Source: Dysosmobacter sp. Marseille-Q4140
Lineage (GTDB): Bacteria; Bacillota; Clostridia; Oscillospirales; Oscillospiraceae
Assembly (NCBI GenBank): GCA_018228705.1
Contig: CP073694.1
Span: 186,001 to 250,000 of the forward strand
Reading direction: 5' to 3'
DNA length: 64,000 nucleotides
In this document: positions 1 to 8,026 of the stretch, one piece after another
Position numbering within the stretch: position 1 is the stretch's first letter
Layout: each line of letters opens with the position of its first letter
Made by a program: the position numbers and the translations under genes
The notes under the pieces: model-generated
The model's database searches: none
What the model saw: the letters and a program-made list of their open reading frames with translations, nothing else
Told to the model about the DNA's origin: nothing

Positions 1-790
1 TCCACCGGGCCCCCAGAGGCGAGATCTCCAGCGTCTCCATGGTGATGGGGCCCCAGGAGGTCTGGGCGGTGACGCCGGCCACATCCAGCGTCACCACGCT
101 CTCCTCTCCCATATCCTCCGAGATGGGGAAGGCGAAGTCCCCGGTGAAGATGGGGGCGAAGATGCTCTTATCTCCGATCTCCCACTTCCAAAGGCCCGGG
201 ATGCGGAGCGTCAGTCCCGCCAGGTCCCCGTCGGCGGTGACGTCCACCACCAGGGCGATCTTGTTGTCGGTGGGATCGCCGTCTTCCAGGCAGGTGACGC
301 CGATGAAGTAGGAGAGGTCCTCCACCTCCCGGCCCTCCGCCGTCTCCAGCCGCATCCGATGGGTCTCCGGATCGTCATTGCTGGAGAGCCAGTAGACCGC
401 GTCGCCCTCCAGCGCGGGCAGCACGGTCCCCTCCGGGGCCTCCACCTCCAGCATCAGGTACAGCGCCCCCTGGCCGCCGAAGGCCGCCTGAGGCGTCATG
501 GTGGCGCCGTTGCTGGTGACGGCGGCGGGCAGCGTCCCGCTGAGGGCCTCCACCACCGCCTGCTGTCCCTGGTCCATAGGGCCGAAATACGCCTCCCACA
601 GAGGAAACGTCACCGCCGCCGCAGTACCCACCAACAGCACTGCGGCCAGCACCGCCGCCATGCCCCGCTTCACCCAGGGAGAACGGCGGGGAGCCGCCTG
701 CTCCGCCATGAGGGCGTCGGTCAGTTCCGCTCTGCCCTGCTCCGTAAAGCGCAGGCGGTCCAGTTCACTCCGATAGACATTCTGTTCCAT
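1..790 (-). CDS. Membrane-anchored anti-sigma-like protein (DUF4179-type), C-terminus outside window
   Basis: Open frame on the minus strand that begins at an ATG at 788-790, preceded by GGGAGGCAGTT, and runs off the left edge with no stop. Residues 1-42 are cytoplasmic and charged, residues about 43-63 form one hydrophobic membrane segment (VKRGMAAVLAAVLLVGTAAA), and the remainder is an extracytoplasmic domain rich in beta-strand-like residues. The start lies 26 bases inside the end of the ECF sigma gene, so the two are probably translationally coupled. Clostridial proteins of this architecture directly behind an ECF sigma gene are usually annotated as DUF4179 and thought to restrain the sigma factor. 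That role is inferred from context. The C-terminus cannot be judged. Confidence 0.75.
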   Translation of the reverse strand, partial: MEQNVYRSELDRLRFTEQGRAELTDALMAEQAAPRRSPWVKRGMAAVLAAVLLVGTAAAVTFPLWEAYFGPMDQGQQAVVEALSGTLPAAVTSNGATMTPQAAFGGQGALYLMLEVEAPEGTVLPALEGDAVYWLSSNDDPETHRMRLETAEGREVEDLSYFIGVTCLEDGDPTDNKIALVVDVTADGDLAGLTLRIPGLWKWEIGDKSIFAPIFTGDFAFPISEDMGEESVVTLDVAGVTAQTSWGPITMETLEISPLGARW

Positions 791-1235
791 AACTGCCTCC
801 CAGCATCGTTTTCAGCTTGGCCTTGCCCCGGTAGAGGTAGGTGCTGACCTGTCTGGGGGCACACCCCATCAGCGCCGCGATCTCCTCCACGGTATATTCC
901 TCGTAATAGCGCAGGTAGACGGCCCGGCGGTACTTCTCCGGCAGGGCCTGCACCGCCTCCAGCACCGGGCTCTCCCCCGGCTCCGGCAAGTAGACGGCGG
1001 CGTCTGCCGCGGCCTCCATGGGCGCCCGGCGGCGCTGCCAGGCGGACTTGCGCCAGTCCTTGCAGCAGTTGACCGCCACCCGCAGCACCCAGGCCCGCTC
1101 CAGCCGCTCCTCATCAAAGCGGCGGGGGCTGGTCAGCAGCTTCAAAAGCACCGTCTGGCAGATATCCTGGGCGTCGTGGATGCTGCCGGTCCAGGTGTAC
1201 GCCAAGCGCAGCACCGTGTCCGACCAGCGGTCCAC
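765..1235 (-). CDS. ECF-type RNA polymerase sigma factor (sigma-70 family)
   Basis: A 156-residue sigma factor with the two usual ECF parts. Region 2 lies near residues 1-60 (VLRLAYTWTGSIHDAQDICQ resembles region 2.1/2.2). Region 4 is at about residues 95-150 and contains LPEKYRRAVYLRYYEEYT and the helix-turn-helix EEIAALMGCAPRQVSTYL. It should direct RNA polymerase to a small stress or envelope regulon. The start chosen is GTG at 1233-1235, with GGAGG five bases upstream. The frame stays open upstream and reads TYTREQAEAAV, which also looks like sigma region 2, so the true N-terminus may be a little longer with a rare start codon. The gene overlaps the following membrane protein by 26 bases, the standard sigma/anti-sigma arrangement. 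Confidence 0.88.
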   Translation of the reverse strand: MDRWSDTVLRLAYTWTGSIHDAQDICQTVLLKLLTSPRRFDEERLERAWVLRVAVNCCKDWRKSAWQRRRAPMEAAADAAVYLPEPGESPVLEAVQALPEKYRRAVYLRYYEEYTVEEIAALMGCAPRQVSTYLYRGKAKLKTMLGGSYGTECLSE

Positions 1236-1349
1236 CGCCGCCTCCGCCTGTTCTCTTGTGTATGTGATGACTTCCGTTGGTATCCACTCCTCTCGCGGCG
1301 CCGTTCACTGATAAAACGACAAAGCCCCGGCCAATCTGGCGGCAGGATG

Positions 1350-1384
1350 AAAAAAAGCCGCCGGGAATATTTCCCGGCGGCTTT
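1350..1384 (-). terminator. Rho-independent terminator of the mltG-U32-FAD unit
   Basis: A 14-base stem (AAGCCGCCGGGAA paired with TTCCCGGCGGCTT) with a three-base loop is followed on the minus strand by six or more T. It sits 17 bases after the stop of the FAD dehydrogenase. Confidence 0.85.
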
Positions 1385-1400
1385 GGCGTGGCTTGGGAGA

Positions 1401-2798
1401 TCAGCCCTCCTGGGCGATCTTGCGGCCCATGAGAGTGCCCATGACGGAGGCCATCATCAGCCCCCGGGTCCAGCCGGAGCTGTCGCCCAGGCAGTGGAGA
1501 CCCTGGAGGCTGGTGTTGAAGTCGGTGTCCATCTTCACCCGGTTGGAGTAGAACTTCAGCTCGGGAGAGTACAGCAGCGTCTCCGTGGAGGCGAAGCCAG
1601 GCACCACGTAGTCCATGGCCTGGATGAAGTTGATAATGTTCATCATGGCCCGGTAGGGCATGGCGGCGGTGATGTCGCCGGCCACGGCATCCGGCAGGGT
1701 GGGCCGGATATTGGACTGGGCCAGCTCCTTCTGCCAGGTGCGCTTGCCGTCCAGAATGTCGCCGAAACGCTGGACCAGGATCTGGCCGTTGGCCAGCATG
1801 TTGGTCAGCTCGCCCACCTTCTGGGCGTAGGCGATGGGCTGGTTAAAGGGCACGGAGAAGTTGTGGGAGCAGAGGATGGAGAGGTTGGTGTTGTCGCTCT
1901 TGAGGTCCTTGTAGGAGTGGCCGTTGACCACCGCCAGGTCGTTGTCGTAGTTCTCCTGGCTGACGAAGCCGCCGGGATTCTGGCAGAAGGTGCGGACCTT
2001 GTTCTTGAAGGGCTTGGGATAGCCTACCAGCTTGGACTCATACAGCACCCGGTTCACCAGCTCCATGACCTCGTTGCGCACCTCCACACGCACGCCGATG
2101 TCCACGGTGCCGGGGGCGTGGGCGATGCCGTGCTCGGCGCAGAGCTTTTCCAGCCAGTCGGCGCCCCGGCGGCCGGTGGCCACCACGGTGTGCTTGGCGT
2201 AGATCTCCAGGTCGGTTTTGCCGTTGGAGATGGCCACGCCCTTGCAGACGTCATTTTCCAGAATGATGTTGCTGCACTCATAGCCGAAGTACATCTCCAC
2301 GCCGTTTTCCTGGAGGAACCGCTCGATGCCCAGGTAGATGGCCTGGGCCTTCTCAGTGCCCATGTGGCGGATGGGACAGTCCACCAGCTTGAGGCCCGCC
2401 TGGATGGCCCGCTTGCGGATCTCCTTGCGCTCGGCCTCATGCTCCAGACCCTCGATGTGGGTGTCCGCGCCGAACTCCAGGTAGATCTGGTCGGCGTAGT
2501 GGATGGTCTCCTGGGCCAGGTCCTCGCCGATCAGGGTGGGCAGGTCGCCGCCCACCTCGTAGCTCAGGGACAGCTTGCCGTCGGAGAAGGCGCCGGCGCC
2601 GGAAAAGCCGGTGGTGATGTGGCAGTAGGGCTTGCAGTTCATGCATTTGCGGGTCTTATCCTTGGGACAGTGGCGCTTTTCCACCGGCTGTCCCTTCTCC
2701 ACCATGACGATCTTCTGGCGGCTGCCTTTCTTGATCATCTCCAGGGCGGTGAAGATACCGGCGGGGCCGGCGCCGACGATGACAACATCTGCGTTCAT
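1401..2798 (-). CDS. FAD-dependent dehydrogenase of the COG2509 type
   Basis: A 465-residue flavoprotein. An N-terminal Rossmann FAD-binding motif is visible at residues 6-14 (VIVGAGPAG). A cysteine cluster C44-X7-C52-X2-C55-X3-C59 follows, then the glycine-rich stretch GFSGAGAFSDGKL, which is typical of the uncharacterised COG2509 'FAD-dependent dehydrogenase' family. A second nucleotide-binding feature (VVATGRRGADWL) lies mid-protein, and the C-terminal signature includes GLHCLGDSSGWTRGLM. The cysteine cluster could hold a metal or iron-sulfur centre, but that is inference. The substrate is unknown. SD AAGGAG lies ten bases before the ATG. The gene follows the U32 gene by 33 bases on the same strand and ends at a clear terminator, so it is probably the last gene of the mltG operon. 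Confidence 0.85.
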   Translation of the reverse strand: MNADVVIVGAGPAGIFTALEMIKKGSRQKIVMVEKGQPVEKRHCPKDKTRKCMNCKPYCHITTGFSGAGAFSDGKLSLSYEVGGDLPTLIGEDLAQETIHYADQIYLEFGADTHIEGLEHEAERKEIRKRAIQAGLKLVDCPIRHMGTEKAQAIYLGIERFLQENGVEMYFGYECSNIILENDVCKGVAISNGKTDLEIYAKHTVVATGRRGADWLEKLCAEHGIAHAPGTVDIGVRVEVRNEVMELVNRVLYESKLVGYPKPFKNKVRTFCQNPGGFVSQENYDNDLAVVNGHSYKDLKSDNTNLSILCSHNFSVPFNQPIAYAQKVGELTNMLANGQILVQRFGDILDGKRTWQKELAQSNIRPTLPDAVAGDITAAMPYRAMMNIINFIQAMDYVVPGFASTETLLYSPELKFYSNRVKMDTDFNTSLQGLHCLGDSSGWTRGLMMASVMGTLMGRKIAQEG

Positions 2799-2831
2799 AG
2801 GGACGTTCTCCTTTTTCTCTCGTTTTCCTCT

Positions 2832-4061
2832 TTATTTCGCCGACAGGTCCGCCTGGCGCCGCAGCAGCGACCAGGCCGGCACCGGCCGGGGCAGTTTCAT
2901 ATGAAAGACGGAGCCCGGGGTCCGGGGCTCGGTCAGGGGGGCGCCGTCGGCGTCAGTCATCTCCGGCACCGTCAGGGCAAAGGGCCGCGTGTCTGGTCCC
3001 ACCACCTCCACCGTGTCTCCCGCGCGGAACTTGTTGCGCAGGGACAGTGTGGCGTTGCCCTCGCCGTCGCAGTCCGTGACCAGGGCGATCACCTGCCACT
3101 GCCTGATATACCGGGAGGTGTCGTAGTACTGGCCCGGCGGGCCGTAGTAGAAGCCGGTGGAGTAGGGGCGGTGGCTCACATGCTCCACCTCGTCCCGCCA
3201 GACGCCGTCCAGGGGCTCCCCCGCCGCCGCGGCGTCCAGGCAGTGGCGGTAGGCGCCGGTCACGATGGCGGCGTAGTAGGCGGACTTGGCCCGGCCCTCG
3301 ATCTTCAGGCTGGTGAGCCCCGCGTCCATAAGATCGTCCAGGTGGTCGATCATGCACATGTCCCGGGAGTTTAAGATGTAGCTGCCCTGGCCGTCCTCCT
3401 CGATGGGGAAGTACTCGCCGGGGCGCTTCTCCTCCATCAGGGCGTAGTGGTAGCGGCAGGGCTGGGCGCAGGCGCCGCGGCTGGAGTCCCGGCCGGTCAT
3501 GTAGTTGGAGAGCAGGCACCGGCCGGAGTAGCTGACGCACATGGCGCCGTGGACGAAGGCCTCGATCTCCAGTTCTTCCGGCGTCCTGTCCCGGATGGTG
3601 CGGATCTCCTCCAGGCTCAGTTCCCGGGCCAGGATCACCCGGGAGGCGCCCAGGTCGTACCAGGCCCGGGCGGTGACGGGGTTGCAGATGCTGGCCTGGG
3701 TGGAGATGTGCCGGGCGCAGCGGGGGGCGTACTTCCCCGCCAGGGTGAAGGCGCCCAGGTCCGCCACGATCACCGCGTCCACCCCGGCGTCGTTGAGCAG
3801 CTCCAGGTGGGCCGGAAGGCCCTCCACTTCGTCGCAGCGGGGCATGGTGTTGATGGTGCAGTGGACCTTCACGCCGTGGCTGTGGGCCAGGGCGACGGCG
3901 GTGCGGAGCTCCTCGTCGGTGAAGTTCCCGGCGAAGGCCCGCATACCGTAGCTCTGCCCGGCCAGATACACCGCGTCGGCGCCGTAGCGGACGGCCATCT
4001 CCAGCCGCTCCATATCGCCCGCCGGAGCCAGCAGCTCCGGCGGGCGCCGCTTACCCGGCAT
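2832..4061 (-). CDS. Peptidase U32 family protein, probably tRNA U34 hydroxylation factor TrhP
   Basis: A 409-residue protein with the U32 signature EAFVHGAMCVSYSGRCLLS at residues 167-185 and the N-terminal motif ELLAPAGDMERL. Conserved cysteines at about 175, 182, 198 and 202 fit the iron-sulfur-containing members. U32 proteins next to mltG in Bacillus (yrrN/yrrO) take part in prephenate-dependent 5-hydroxyuridine formation at tRNA position 34. The same mltG-U32 adjacency here supports a TrhP-like role rather than secreted collagenase, and no signal peptide is seen. An earlier in-frame TTG at 4074-4076 exists. The ATG at 4059-4061 was preferred; it overlaps the mltG stop by 11 bases, implying translational coupling. 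Only one U32 gene is present here against two in Bacillus. Confidence 0.82.
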   Translation of the reverse strand: MPGKRRPPELLAPAGDMERLEMAVRYGADAVYLAGQSYGMRAFAGNFTDEELRTAVALAHSHGVKVHCTINTMPRCDEVEGLPAHLELLNDAGVDAVIVADLGAFTLAGKYAPRCARHISTQASICNPVTARAWYDLGASRVILARELSLEEIRTIRDRTPEELEIEAFVHGAMCVSYSGRCLLSNYMTGRDSSRGACAQPCRYHYALMEEKRPGEYFPIEEDGQGSYILNSRDMCMIDHLDDLMDAGLTSLKIEGRAKSAYYAAIVTGAYRHCLDAAAAGEPLDGVWRDEVEHVSHRPYSTGFYYGPPGQYYDTSRYIRQWQVIALVTDCDGEGNATLSLRNKFRAGDTVEVVGPDTRPFALTVPEMTDADGAPLTEPRTPGSVFHMKLPRPVPAWSLLRRQADLSAK

Positions 4062-5196
4062 ACTGGCCGCTGGCAAGGAAGGCGTTGTGCTCTGCCAGCG
4101 TGGTGGAGAAGTGGTGCTTGCCGTCGGTGCCCAGGGCGTAGTAGTAGTAATTGGTCTCAGCCGGGTCCAGGGCAGCCTGGATGGAAGCTAGGCCCGGGTT
4201 GGAGATGGGCGTGGGCGGCAGGCCCTTGTTCTTGTAGAGGTTGTAGGGGGAGTCCACGGCCTTGTCCTCGTTGGTGATGGCCCCCTCGTGATCCGGCAGG
4301 GCGTAGAGCAGCGACGCGTCGATCTGCAGCAGGCCAGCGGTCTCATAGGAGGTGTTGTTCAGACGGTTGTAGATGACCGAAGCGATGTTGGCCTGGTCGG
4401 AGCCGTCGGTCTCCTCCTCGATCAACGAGGCGATGGTGATGATCTCCTCCAGGGAATACTTGGAGGCCTCCACCTGCTCCATGCCGTCGCTGCCCAGACG
4501 GCTGACAAAGTTGGAGATCAGCTTGTTCAGGGCGTCCTTGGCGTTGTGCCCCACATAGAACTCATAGGTGTCCGGGAAGAGGTAGCCCTCCAGCCTGGAG
4601 AGGTCCTCGCTGTTGTTGTCGATGAAATCGTAGTCGAAGGTGGCGGTCTGGGCGGCCTCGGTCAGGGCCTCCTCGGTGTTGACACCCTTCTCCGCCAGCA
4701 GCGCGATGGTCTGGCGGACCGTGTAGCCCTCGGGGATGGTGACGGTGACGGTCTCGGCGTTGAGGTTGCCGGAGGAGCTGTGCATCCCCACGATCAGCGC
4801 CCGGTAGTCCATGTCGGTGTTGAGCGTATAGGTACCGATGCCGATTTTTTCATCGGCGCCGGAGAAGGCGGCAAAAATGCGGAAAAACCACTTGTACTTG
4901 ATCAGCCCGGCCTCCTGGAGCTTATCCGCCACGTCGCCCATGGAGTCCTCGGCGGTCACTTCCACAGTCACCTCCTCAATGGCACCCCGGTTGAAGGCGC
5001 ACAGATCACAGGCCAGCAGCCAGCCCACCCCCGCCAGCAGAGCGGAGATCAGCAGGACCAACAGGATATAGACGAAGGGGTTGATGCGGCGGCGCCGCCG
5101 TTTCCGGGGACGAGCCGTCCGTTTGGGCGCCGGCTGGCTCCGGCGGACCTGCTCGCTGTCCCAGCTGGCGGTATCACCCTTTTTGAAATCAGACAT
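4051..5196 (-). CDS. mltG: Endolytic murein transglycosylase MltG (YceG-like)
   Basis: A 381-residue membrane-anchored enzyme that cleaves nascent glycan strands and so sets peptidoglycan chain length. A basic N-terminus (six consecutive basic residues near 31-37) precedes one transmembrane helix at about 41-63. A LysM-like region follows, then the YceG catalytic domain with LEGYLFPDTY at about 202-211 and the catalytic glutamate, about residue 260, in IASLIEEET. The PISNPGLASIQAALDP motif lies near the C-terminus. The ATG at 5194-5196 has a perfect AGGAGG seven bases upstream; an open frame continues upstream but lacks a comparable start. It heads the unit with the U32 and FAD genes. Confidence 0.93.
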   Translation of the reverse strand: MSDFKKGDTASWDSEQVRRSQPAPKRTARPRKRRRRRINPFVYILLVLLISALLAGVGWLLACDLCAFNRGAIEEVTVEVTAEDSMGDVADKLQEAGLIKYKWFFRIFAAFSGADEKIGIGTYTLNTDMDYRALIVGMHSSSGNLNAETVTVTIPEGYTVRQTIALLAEKGVNTEEALTEAAQTATFDYDFIDNNSEDLSRLEGYLFPDTYEFYVGHNAKDALNKLISNFVSRLGSDGMEQVEASKYSLEEIITIASLIEEETDGSDQANIASVIYNRLNNTSYETAGLLQIDASLLYALPDHEGAITNEDKAVDSPYNLYKNKGLPPTPISNPGLASIQAALDPAETNYYYYALGTDGKHHFSTTLAEHNAFLASGQYAG

Positions 5197-5337
5197 ATGA
5201 ACCTCCTGTTCTTCCCGCTCCGGCGGACCGAAGCGGCCAGAAATCCCTGTGTTTTTCCCCAGCGGGGGAAATTTTTCAATGGCCAGGCTCTCCCGGAGCC
5301 AACGGCGCATAGAATGTCTCAAAGCGAGGTGACAGAC

Positions 5338-5490
5338 ATGTGCTTCAACAACGGAAACAACAACTCCTGCCTGTGGATCATCCTCATCCTCATCGTGGTT
5401 TGCTGCTGCTGCGGCGGCTCCATGGGCGGCAGCAGCTGCGGCGGAAACTGCGGGTGCGGCTGCAATGACGGCTGCAACACCTGCTGCTAA
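5338..5490 (+). CDS. Cysteine-rich single-span micro membrane protein
   Basis: A 50-residue protein with no recognised family. A hydrophobic segment (CLWIILILIVVCCCCGG, residues 11-27) is followed by a glycine/cysteine tail ending in CGCGCNDGCNTCC; about a quarter of all residues are cysteine. The ATG at 5338 has GAGGTG six bases upstream, whereas the in-frame ATG at 5314 has no ribosome site. It stands alone between divergent mltG and convergent tmk. The composition suggests metal binding or disulfide cross-linking at the membrane or spore surface. That is inference. Confidence 0.7.
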   Translation: MCFNNGNNNSCLWIILILIVVCCCCGGSMGGSSCGGNCGCGCNDGCNTCC

Positions 5491-5507
5491 GCCGGGCGGG
5501 GCGGAAA

Positions 5508-5525
5508 CGGGGCGGAAACGCCCCG
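5508..5525 (+). terminator. Possible weak terminator after the Cys-rich gene
   Basis: CGGGGCG-GAAA-CGCCCCG stem-loop followed by CTCTT. The T-tract is poor, so this may be only a stabilising hairpin between two convergent genes. Confidence 0.35.
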
Positions 5526-5554
5526 CTCTTCCCTGTCCCGTATTGGGACAGGCC

Positions 5555-6220
5555 TCACGGAAGCATTCCCACCAGGTCCCAGATCTCCCGGTGGATGTCC
5601 TCCGGCGGGCGGACGGTGCCATCCCGGTCGCAGCGGACCACGGTCCAGCCCAGCTGTCGGGCGATGGAACGGGCATTGTCCCGGCAGGCGCGGAGGTAGT
5701 CCTCATCCTGCTCATGGATGTCGGCATGGGTGCCGGTGGCCTGCTGGCGCTTGCGGAGCATGGCCTCGGACAGCTCCGTGGGCAGATCCAGGTAGATCAC
5801 CAGATCCGGCGCCGGAAGGCCCATGCGGTGATACTCCAGGTCGAACAGCCAGCGCAGATATGCCTCCCGCTCCCCCGCCGGCAGCTTGGAGGCCTGATGG
5901 ACGGCGTTGGAGGTGGTGTAGCGGTTGGCCAGGATCAGCTCCCCGGCCTCGTAGGCGCCGCCCCAGTCCTCCTTGTAGGAGGCGAAGCGGTCCACGGCGA
6001 ACAGCACCGACGCGGCGTAGGCGTTCACGTCCCCGGCGTGGGCGCCCAGGGCGCCGTCCAGGTACAGCTTGGCCGGCTCGGCGAAGGGATTGCCGTACCG
6101 GGGAAAGTCGATCTCCCGGAAGGCGCGGCCCTCCCGCGCCAGATGCTGCGCCAGCAGACAGGCCTGGGTGGCCTTGCCGGAGCCGTCGGTCCCCTCCAGC
6201 ACGATCAGCTTGCCCCTCAT
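5555..6220 (-). CDS. tmk: Thymidylate kinase family protein (dTMP kinase-like)
   Basis: A 221-residue P-loop nucleotide kinase expected to convert dTMP to dTDP. The N-terminus reads LIVLEGTDGSGKATQ, the tmk-type P-loop except that alanine replaces the usual Ser/Thr after GK. The DFPRYGNP motif near residue 39, the LFAVDRF stretch, the NRYTTSN segment (in place of the more usual DRY) and a C-terminal LID-like region (RKRQQATGTHADIHE) agree with the family. The ATG at 6218-6220 overlaps the TGA of the upstream tagA-like gene as ATGA, so the two are co-translated. Because of the altered P-loop and the NRY motif it may be a divergent paralogue rather than the housekeeping Tmk. Confidence 0.8.
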   Translation of the reverse strand: MRGKLIVLEGTDGSGKATQACLLAQHLAREGRAFREIDFPRYGNPFAEPAKLYLDGALGAHAGDVNAYAASVLFAVDRFASYKEDWGGAYEAGELILANRYTTSNAVHQASKLPAGEREAYLRWLFDLEYHRMGLPAPDLVIYLDLPTELSEAMLRKRQQATGTHADIHEQDEDYLRACRDNARSIARQLGWTVVRCDRDGTVRPPEDIHREIWDLVGMLP

Positions 6221-6936
6221 TTGCGTCTCCTCTCCTGCCGCACATGGACCAGAAACAGCGGCAGCTTCATCATCCGGCCAATCCGCCGGGGCTCCTTGCA
6301 CAGGCGGTAGAACCACTCCAGCCCGTGGTCGGACCAGAACTTGGGGGCCCGGGCCACTACACCGGCGAACACGTCCAAGCTGCCGCCCAGGCCGCACAGC
6401 AGCGCCGCCCCGGTGGCCGCGCCGTTGGCGGCAATCCATTTCTCCTGCTTGGGCGCGCCCAGGCAGACAAACACGCAGTCGGCCCCGCTGCGGCGGATCT
6501 CCTCCGCCACCGGGCCGTCCTCCTTGAAGTAGCCGTCGCGGGTACCGGCGATGGTCAATCCCGGATACTGCGCCGTCAGCCGCTTTGCCGCCAGCTCCGC
6601 CACGCCGGGCTTGGCTCCCAGCAGGTACAGGGACTTGCCCCTCTCTGCCAGTTTCCCCATCAAATGCCCGGCAAATTCAATCCCGGGCGTTCTTTCTTTC
6701 AAGGGCGTACCCAGCATGGCGGCGCCCTTGATGACGCCGATGCCGTCCGCCAGCACCAGATCCGCGCCGTTGACGGCGGCCGCGGCCGCCCCGTCGGCCC
6801 GGCAGACCTCCACGATCTCCGGGTTGGGCGTCACCACATAGTGGGGCCCCGGCTGGTCCAGCAGCGCGCAGGCCCGATCCACGGCCTCCGCCATGGTTAC
6901 ATTGTCAAAGCCTACGCCCAAAACGTCGATCCGCAT
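6217..6936 (-). CDS. tagA: WecG/TagA/CpsF family N-acetylmannosaminyltransferase
   Basis: A 239-residue glycosyltransferase (GT26 family) that adds the second sugar, typically ManNAc, to undecaprenyl-linked GlcNAc during wall polymer synthesis. Diagnostic motifs are YVVTPNPEIVEV, LADGIGVIKGA and VCLGAPKQEKWIA, followed by a basic C-terminal region (RRIGRMMKLP) that holds the enzyme to the membrane. Start at ATG 6934-6936 with GAGGTGA upstream; a longer frame begins at 6960. It overlaps tmk by four bases. The tagO-type and wecB genes at 34.9-37.2 kb would supply its lipid acceptor and UDP-ManNAc donor, so this gene belongs functionally with that distant cluster. Confidence 0.88.
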   Translation of the reverse strand: MRIDVLGVGFDNVTMAEAVDRACALLDQPGPHYVVTPNPEIVEVCRADGAAAAAVNGADLVLADGIGVIKGAAMLGTPLKERTPGIEFAGHLMGKLAERGKSLYLLGAKPGVAELAAKRLTAQYPGLTIAGTRDGYFKEDGPVAEEIRRSGADCVFVCLGAPKQEKWIAANGAATGAALLCGLGGSLDVFAGVVARAPKFWSDHGLEWFYRLCKEPRRIGRMMKLPLFLVHVRQERRRK

Positions 6937-6970
6937 GGAATCACCTCGCAGCATACTCATACAGTTTTAT

Positions 6971-6999
6971 AGTATAACACAATGAAAAACCTTTGTCCA
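6971..6999 (-). promoter_or_regulatory. Sigma-A-type promoter for tagA-tmk
   Basis: On the minus strand TGGACA and TATACT are separated by 17 bases, ending about 35 bases before the tagA start. It lies in the 66-base gap after the EamA gene. Confidence 0.7.
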
Positions 7000-7002
7000 A
7001 TG

Positions 7003-7914
7003 TCAAATCGCCGCCGGTTTCTTCCGCTCCGGCAGCTGGGCCAGCACCACCGCCGCCAGCATCAGCACGCAGCCGAAGTACTCCTTTCCGCTCATCCGGT
7101 CTCCCAGGATCAGCGCTCCGGCCACCGTGGCGAACACGGACTCCAGGCTTAAAAGCAGCGACACCACCGTGGGGTTGGAGTCCTTCTGCGCCAGGATCTG
7201 AAGAGTATAGGCCACGCCGCTGGAAAACACGCCCACATACAAAATGGGACCCGCACAGCGGAGGATGGCGGACAGGCTGGGGTGCTCCGTGGCCAGCATC
7301 CCGATGACCGACAGCACCGTCACCACCAGGAACTGCCCGCAGGACATGTCCACGCCGTCCACCTTCTGGGTGAAGTGGTCGATGACCAGAATGTGGGCGG
7401 AGAAGCACACGGCGCACAGCAGGATATAGATGTCGCCGCTGCTGACCGTGAAGCCCTCGTTGATGCACAGACAGTACAGCCCCGCCACTGCCAGCACCAC
7501 GCCCAGCCACACGGCCCTTGGCACACGGCGGCGGAACAGCAGCCCCGCCACCGGTACGATGACGATGTACAGCGCCGTGATGAACCCGGCCTTGCCGGAG
7601 GTGGTGGTCTCCAGCCCCTTCTGCTGGAGATTGGTCGCCAGGGTCAGCGCCGCGCCGCAGCACAGGCTTCCCAGCACCAGATCCCGCCGGGCGTGGGGCC
7701 GGGGCGCAGCGCTGCCGGCGAAGTCCCGCCGCCGCAGGCGCCGGAACACCGCGCTGAGAATCAGCAAAAATACAAAGGCCACGGCCGCCCGGACGGCGTT
7801 GAAGGTGAAGGGCTCCACATAGTCCGCACTGACGCTCTGGGCCACAAAGGCCGTGCCCCAGATCAAAGCGGCCAGCACCGGAAAGACATTCTGACGGATT
7901 TGATTGCTTTTCAT
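7003..7914 (-). CDS. EamA/DMT-superfamily transporter
   Basis: A roughly 303-residue membrane protein with about ten hydrophobic segments arranged as two EamA repeats. The first starts at VLAALIWGTAFVAQS and includes the conserved TTSGKAGFITALYIVIVPV. The second begins near GDIYILLCAVCFSAH and ends with SLESVFATVAGALILGD, the classic second-repeat signature. Proteins of this family usually export small metabolites or amino acids; the substrate is unknown. An ATG at 7927-7929 gives five extra residues, but the ATG at 7912-7914 has GGGAG eight bases upstream and was chosen. It is a single gene, with the downstream tagA promoter starting just after its stop. Confidence 0.85.
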   Translation of the reverse strand: MKSNQIRQNVFPVLAALIWGTAFVAQSVSADYVEPFTFNAVRAAVAFVFLLILSAVFRRLRRRDFAGSAAPRPHARRDLVLGSLCCGAALTLATNLQQKGLETTTSGKAGFITALYIVIVPVAGLLFRRRVPRAVWLGVVLAVAGLYCLCINEGFTVSSGDIYILLCAVCFSAHILVIDHFTQKVDGVDMSCGQFLVVTVLSVIGMLATEHPSLSAILRCAGPILYVGVFSSGVAYTLQILAQKDSNPTVVSLLLSLESVFATVAGALILGDRMSGKEYFGCVLMLAAVVLAQLPERKKPAAI

Positions 7915-8026
7915 CGCTCTTGCTCCCATACTCGTTCCATGGTAAAATAAAGCATCGTTCCGCCCTTCCGTCCCCTGCGGGGACGAACGGGCACGACGGG
8001 TCGTATTTTAACACCGAGGTGAGAAA

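Noticed and set aside
1176..3374. Long plus-strand open frame (732 codons) opposite the FAD and U32 genes
   Set aside because: Composition is repetitive (Gly/Val/His-rich), it has no ribosome site, and it lies antisense to two well-supported genes. Such shadows are common in GC-rich DNA.
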